Below the pieces are notes generated by a model. That model did not search any database. It was given only the letters and a program-made list of their open reading frames with translations, and was not told where the DNA came from. From Enterococcus saigonensis (GTDB taxonomy: Bacteria > Bacillota > Bacilli > Lactobacillales > Enterococcaceae), in contig NZ_AP022822.1 in NCBI RefSeq assembly GCF_011397115.1, positions 1,787,001 to 1,851,000 of the forward strand: DNA of 64,000 bases. The letters are read 5' to 3'. Both the position numbers and the translations under genes were made by a program. This document shows positions 60,097-64,000 of the stretch, one piece after another. Numbering within the stretch: position 1 is the stretch's first letter; each line of letters starts with the position of its first letter.

Positions 60097-60141
60097 ATGG
60101 TACAACAATTTTACAAATTTGTCATGAATTTTTTGAAAATT
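60097..60141 (-). promoter_or_regulatory. ilvE promoter with CodY box
   Basis: -35 ATGACA (60120-60125), 17-nt spacer, -10 TACCAT (60097-60102). AATTTTTTGAAAATT (60127-60141), one mismatch from the CodY consensus, sits against the -35. Confidence 0.7.
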
Positions 60142-60263
60142 CAATAACTTAATGTTTTGTTCTTTTTAAAATGAGAAAGCAAATACGTATGTATAATCAC
60201 AAAAATAAATGGCTCCGCTTAAGTATCTGCGCTCTGCCCTACAAACAAATATCATCCCAAAAG

Positions 60264-60301
60264 AAAAAAAGAATTTGAGCAATGCTCAAATTCTTTTTTC
60301 T
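60264..60301 (-). terminator. terminator of ohyA
   Basis: AAAAAGAATTTGAGC / GCTCAAATTCTTTTT stem with a 3-nt loop and T tail on the minus strand. Confidence 0.92.
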
Positions 60302-60351
60302 CACTGTTGATGTAAAGTAATTTATTTGCTGTTGCGTAGATATTTATACTT

Positions 60352-62046
60352 TTACTCAAACATTTTTTTAGCAGCTTTTAATAAAGTTGGTAAATCTTTA
60401 TCGTATCGTGGTGTTTTAACCAAATGACTCATAGGAATCCCAGCAAAATGGAAAGCCGCAATTTCACCTGAACGCACAGCGCTTTGTTCTGTGAAGATCA
60501 TTTGATAAGGCTGTTCGACAAATTCACCAGTGAAAGCTAAGTTAGTGCTATGTTTTGGAATAACTTTTGGTCGATCAGATTTTGCACGATTGTTAAACAA
60601 AGCAGAAGCATATGGCATATAAACAGGAATATTATTTATAATACTATCCAAGATTTCTGCTTCATGTTCTTTAATATTCACAGGACCTGGATCAACTTTT
60701 GATAATTGCCCAATTAATTCTTCAGCCATTTCTTTCCCTGTCATTTTGATGTATTGTTTATCCACAAATTCACCTTTGCGACGAGGATATAGGAAGTAAC
60801 CCCAGATTACAGCTTCATTTGGTTTTTGTGTTGTAAAGTGCGGTTGATGGTGAACCACAATTGACATATTAACATCCACTTGATTTAGCGGTGTAATAGG
60901 TGCCGTTGACAAGAATGAATTCAAAGCATTACCGGGTTCTTGGGTTGTAATACGGGCAATTTCATTTAACAATAAATGATTTTTGGTTGTTAGTGTAAAG
61001 CTAACCCATTCGCTCGCATCTCGATCTGCAAAAAATTTATCTGGATTACCCAAGTTGTAAAAACGACTAGCGGCTTTTTTCCAAAGACTTGAAGCAGCAC
61101 CATAATCTAGATTTTCAACAGCTGGAGTATGATAATCCCCCATAGTAGCTGCATCAGTGATAGAACCATTGGTAAAAATTACTGCCGTATCTTCGTCTAC
61201 TGATACAAATTCTTCTTCGTTCGTTTTAGTGTTCGTCATATGCAAACCTGTCACTGTGATTTCATCTTGCATTGCAGTCTCTTTAAATTCCCAATCTGTA
61301 ACCAAACGATCTAAAATAATTTTGACCCCTTGATCTTTTAAATAGTTGATGAGTGGCAACATGATACTTTCATATTGATTGTAACGGGTTCTATTTACCC
61401 CAACCAAATGTTCTATCTGAGTAAATTCATAAATCATTTGATGCATATAACGTCGTAGCTCTTGGGCAGAACTTTTAGTCCGAAAAGCAAAGGTTGTCTC
61501 CCACATATACCAGAAGTTCGTTTCAAAGAATGCAGGATCATCTTTAAAATATTCGGCAATAGAAACATTGTCGAGCTTTTCTTCTTCAGAATCAGGCATA
61601 GCGATTAATTTAGTTAATAGCATACGATCTTTATTACTAAACCCTAAATGTCCGCCATCAACGATACCTTTACCACCTTGTAGTAATCGCGCTTTATCAA
61701 AAGTACGATGTTTCGCGTCAAAATCGCGGGTATCTTCTGCAGCTGTCATATTTTCTTCTGTTACAGAAGGTACTCTTTCCAATAAATCCATTAAATCAAC
61801 ATACGTACGATAATTTAACATTCGTCCGCCACGAGCAATATAGCCTTTTTGATTTTCCAAAGGATGATTTTCATTCCAATATTCATCTGTCGCATCTTTT
61901 AAAGGTGAACCATCATTTGAACCATGATCGTCTAATGAATAAAACGTAATTTTATCTCCTGACCAATTTCCTTCTTGAATTAAATATACTGCTGCTGCCA
62001 TATTCGCTAAGCCAGCGCCTATCATAATTGCTTTATTTTTTCTCAT
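60352..62046 (-). CDS. ohyA: oleate hydratase
   Basis: A 564-residue FAD-dependent fatty-acid hydratase (formerly myosin-cross-reactive antigen) that adds water to the cis-9 double bond of oleic or linoleic acid to give 10-hydroxy fatty acids. The FAD-binding start is AIMIGAGLANMAAAVYL, followed by family-specific GGRMLNYRTYVDL, GWYW-equivalent NFWYMWETTFAF and GEFVEQPYQMIFTEQSAVRSG in parts. GGAGGG precedes ATG 62046. It detoxifies unsaturated fatty acids. A short membrane-peptide gene lies 48 nt upstream in the same direction. Confidence 0.94.
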   Translation of the reverse strand: MRKNKAIMIGAGLANMAAAVYLIQEGNWSGDKITFYSLDDHGSNDGSPLKDATDEYWNENHPLENQKGYIARGGRMLNYRTYVDLMDLLERVPSVTEENMTAAEDTRDFDAKHRTFDKARLLQGGKGIVDGGHLGFSNKDRMLLTKLIAMPDSEEEKLDNVSIAEYFKDDPAFFETNFWYMWETTFAFRTKSSAQELRRYMHQMIYEFTQIEHLVGVNRTRYNQYESIMLPLINYLKDQGVKIILDRLVTDWEFKETAMQDEITVTGLHMTNTKTNEEEFVSVDEDTAVIFTNGSITDAATMGDYHTPAVENLDYGAASSLWKKAASRFYNLGNPDKFFADRDASEWVSFTLTTKNHLLLNEIARITTQEPGNALNSFLSTAPITPLNQVDVNMSIVVHHQPHFTTQKPNEAVIWGYFLYPRRKGEFVDKQYIKMTGKEMAEELIGQLSKVDPGPVNIKEHEAEILDSIINNIPVYMPYASALFNNRAKSDRPKVIPKHSTNLAFTGEFVEQPYQMIFTEQSAVRSGEIAAFHFAGIPMSHLVKTPRYDKDLPTLLKAAKKMFE

Positions 62047-62094
62047 CGTAATTCCCTCCAATTAGGAACACTGCAATTGGTTAACTGCCAACTG

Positions 62095-62220
62095 TTATGC
62101 TTCAAATTCATCGTATAAATGACTATCGTCTTCAAAAAAACCTGTTTTCTTAGCTAAATACGCAACGCCAAGAGATAAGACGGCAACGCCGATGCCAACG
62201 CGTAATAATCCTTTTTTCAT
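62095..62220 (-). CDS. 41-residue single-span membrane peptide upstream of ohyA
   Basis: A short gene reading MKKGLLRVGIGVAVLSLGV, then AYLAKKTGFFEDDSHLYDEFEA and TAA at 62095. It has a basic N-terminus, one Gly/Val-rich membrane helix (about residues 5-23) and an acidic cytoplasmic or external tail. AAAGGAAG lies about 7-10 nt before two adjacent ATGs (62223, 62220). No terminator separates it from ohyA 48 nt downstream, so the two are probably cotranscribed. I do not recognise a family. Confidence 0.65.
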   Translation of the reverse strand: MKKGLLRVGIGVAVLSLGVAYLAKKTGFFEDDSHLYDEFEA

Positions 62221-62223
62221 CAT

Positions 62224-62552
62224 TGTCACTTCCTTTCAGTAACACTTTTAACAGCTCCTTTTTTCTTCCTGATTTAAGAATAGACCTGAATATTTCATTG
62301 TGCAAAAATAAACAACTTTACTTTCTCTTCTTTTTAGACATTTTTTTATCACTGTCTAAAACTAAAACTTTTAAAGGTGCTAATTTCATGATTAAAAATA
62401 CGAAAAATGAAACTTATTTCTGTTTTTGATTACGTTGTGACCAACTTCACTTTATCTTTTTTTCGGTTTTATAAAATTATTCTTTTTTGTCATTGTCTAT
62501 CAAGCCATTTAGTAAAGTAATGTTTCGGCACATTATCTGACCATAAAACAGC
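62224..62552. promoter_or_regulatory. gap upstream of the ohyA unit, with a candidate promoter
   Basis: Reading the minus strand, TTGCAC-N17-TATTCT gives a plausible promoter for the small peptide gene and ohyA near 62275-62312. The rest of the gap up to the next terminator is AT-rich with no gene. Confidence 0.4.
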
Positions 62553-62588
62553 AAAAAAGCGTAAACCCAAAACTTGTTTACGCTTTTT
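62553..62588 (-). terminator. terminator of the DUF5808 gene
   Basis: AAAAAAGCGTAAAC / GTTTACGCTTTTTT stem with an 8-nt loop, 2 nt from the stop codon. Confidence 0.93.
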
Positions 62589-62590
62589 TG

Positions 62591-63973
62591 CTATTTTATA
62601 GTTTTTTGCAATTTTTGATAAAGTTGTTTGGTCGCTTTTGGTTGCTTAAAAGTAAAATAATAATCTCTGTTTTTGGTGCTAATTTTTAAAAACGGCTTGG
62701 AACGTTTATCTAAATACAATGTTGCTTTCTTATCATTTACAACGTAATATCCTGTATTGTAATTATCCCCACCATAACCACTGGTTCGTTCAACTGATCC
62801 TTTTAATGAATCTGTCAATGTCACCTCTTGAATAGCTGCTAATGCAATCGTACTCGTAGTAGCAAAAGGAGCTTTTAAAACTAGTGTACTCTCTTTTAAT
62901 TCAGCTTGAAATGGTTCTTTGTTAAAGTCCATTATATAAATAGGAATTAACGTTGCAAATAATATGCCAATTACTAAAAGTCCAATTGCACTCATAAATA
63001 TTTTTCCAGCCGGTCTACCCAGATTCATCGTAATATTTAACCCAATTCGATCAGGAATCATCAGACGATGATCACTCGGATTATTATAAACACCAAAACG
63101 CCAATATTGATCTTCTCCTTGATAACGGTACTGTTCTACTTGCGCTAAAAGTGCATCTTGTTTTTTTCGTAGCCGAATTAAATACCAAACAAGCAGCCCC
63201 GACAAACTGCAAATCAAAATAAGAAGCGCCCAAATTATAACTTGGACCCAGATACCTTTTAGCTGACTGGCTAAAAACGGCATTGCCATTGCCAAAATAA
63301 TCATATAAGAAGTTCCTACTGCAACAATGGACCAATCGTGCTTAGTTAGATCGTTATACGCTCGATTAATCCTTTCATTGCTTGTGGGAGCAGCAACCGG
63401 TAAGCGTCGTATGCCATACCACAAAAGAAATGAAATTAGCCAGCCAATACATACAGATACAGAAAAAATTAGTGCACCATCATTTTGAATTTTAAACATC
63501 GCAAAAACCAAAAGCAACGTAAGCAAAAAGGCGGGGACCAAATAACTAAATCCTAACGCTTTTTTATTTTTCATAATGGTAAGTTTTGTATCAATTAGAG
63601 TTGGCGAAACAGGTAATTGCCAGCCTTTTTTTGCTTTTAATTGTGCCATTTGCCGAATATAAGATATTTCTATTCCATAAAATAGCCCCATTGGCACAAG
63701 TAATAATAACCAAAATAATGTCATCAAAATAGATTCATATTGTGTAAATAACAAGGAAAGATTCAGTACACTAAATATTCCTGCAATCTGCCATAAACTA
63801 ACACGATATTTTTTTGCCAGCGTCTTTACTTCTGAATCATTTATGACTTCTTTTGGTAAGGTATTTTCTAAAATAATATTTTTATGTGGTTTCCCTGCCA
63901 GACCTAAAGTAAAAGCCATTATTATATCAAAAAAAATAAGTACTCCAATCAAAATTGCTGCAAGCATCATCAT
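62591..63973 (-). CDS. DUF5808 domain polytopic membrane protein
   Basis: A 460-residue membrane protein with about eight hydrophobic segments (residues 5-25, 60-75, 80-100, 145-165, 170-190, 215-235, 245-265 and 330-350). The soluble stretch DQYWRFGVYNNPSDHRLMIP matches the DUF5808 signature, followed by DRIGLNITMNLGRPAG. The last 100 residues are a PH-like beta domain. B. subtilis relatives lie next to GntR regulators, but that neighbour would be outside this window. Several starts are possible; ATG 63973 has AAAGGA 8 nt upstream. Function unknown. Confidence 0.75.
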   Translation of the reverse strand: MMMLAAILIGVLIFFDIIMAFTLGLAGKPHKNIILENTLPKEVINDSEVKTLAKKYRVSLWQIAGIFSVLNLSLLFTQYESILMTLFWLLLLVPMGLFYGIEISYIRQMAQLKAKKGWQLPVSPTLIDTKLTIMKNKKALGFSYLVPAFLLTLLLVFAMFKIQNDGALIFSVSVCIGWLISFLLWYGIRRLPVAAPTSNERINRAYNDLTKHDWSIVAVGTSYMIILAMAMPFLASQLKGIWVQVIIWALLILICSLSGLLVWYLIRLRKKQDALLAQVEQYRYQGEDQYWRFGVYNNPSDHRLMIPDRIGLNITMNLGRPAGKIFMSAIGLLVIGILFATLIPIYIMDFNKEPFQAELKESTLVLKAPFATTSTIALAAIQEVTLTDSLKGSVERTSGYGGDNYNTGYYVVNDKKATLYLDKRSKPFLKISTKNRDYYFTFKQPKATKQLYQKLQKTIK

Positions 63974-64000
63974 TCCCTCTTTCCTTTTAGTCAATTATTC

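Noticed and set aside
62150..62245. Arg/Trp-rich alternative frame starting at a GTG and overlapping the small gene before ohyA
   Set aside because: It has unnatural composition and overlaps a better-supported frame with its own ribosome binding site.
1..64000. CRISPR array, prophage, IS element or rRNA operon
   Set aside because: No regularly spaced direct repeats, integrase, transposase, phage structural gene or rRNA sequence was seen.

Overview
The window is a chromosomal segment of a low-GC Gram-positive bacterium, most likely in the family Enterococcaceae (Enterococcus, Tetragenococcus, Vagococcus or a relative). Three things point there: the housekeeping clusters (ylxM-ffh, rpsP-khpA, rimM-trmD, rplS; murA-epuA; atpBEFHAGDC; secG-est-rnr-smpB), a copYZAB copper operon in the order known from Enterococcus hirae, and strong AGGAGG-type ribosome binding sites with AT-rich spacers. 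The species cannot be fixed from the sequence alone. No phage, IS element, plasmid gene, rRNA operon or CRISPR array is visible.

Layout. 0.3-16.2 kb: a CodY-box-preceded di/tripeptide transporter, then the translation/SRP cluster (rplS, trmD, rimM, khpA, rpsP, ffh, ylxM). Accessory genes split this cluster into separately promoted pieces: DUF389, DUF3267, a lipoprotein, an FMN reductase, tag, a GntR/ABC cassette, a HAD phosphatase and a GNAT. 16.4-20 kb: a PhoPR-type two-component system converging on a lone pstS whose upstream region carries TTTACA-like repeats. 20-25.9 kb: small conserved proteins, an aminotransferase, queH, and a decayed divergent MFS/HxlR pair. 25.9-33.3 kb: a Phd/YefM-like protein, copYZAB, an aldose epimerase, and tRNA-Gln and tRNA-Tyr. 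33.3-39.3 kb: livJHMGF plus an AcuB-like CBS-ACT protein, under a promoter with two CodY-box-like sites and with a folded 133-nt element between livJ and livH. 39.8-43.2 kb: yidD, a 3D-domain cell-wall protein, and murA with the tiny epuA. 43.5-54.4 kb: the F-type ATP synthase operon, smpB, rnr, an esterase and secG. 54.6-64 kb: a yjdI/yjdJ pair, a broken alpha/beta hydrolase, a TIGR00266 protein, pyruvate oxidase, branched-chain aminotransferase with a CodY box, oleate hydratase with a previously hidden 41-codon gene upstream, and a DUF5808 membrane protein.

How it fits together. Three separate units (peptide import, branched-chain amino-acid import, branched-chain aminotransferase) carry near-consensus CodY boxes, so the window samples a CodY nitrogen/BCAA regulon. 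Phosphate sensing (PhoPR, PstS), copper homeostasis (CopY boxes) and carbon regulation (a cre-like site at pyruvate oxidase) are also legible from the DNA. The most unusual features are two 78-nt inverted-repeat elements of identical length serving as 3' ends of ffh and acuB, the livJ-livH structured repeat, the head-to-head fused pseudogene pair at 25.5 kb, the Phd/YefM-like protein with a long unassigned C-terminal half, and the small membrane peptide ahead of oleate hydratase. I did not find a clear large undescribed system.
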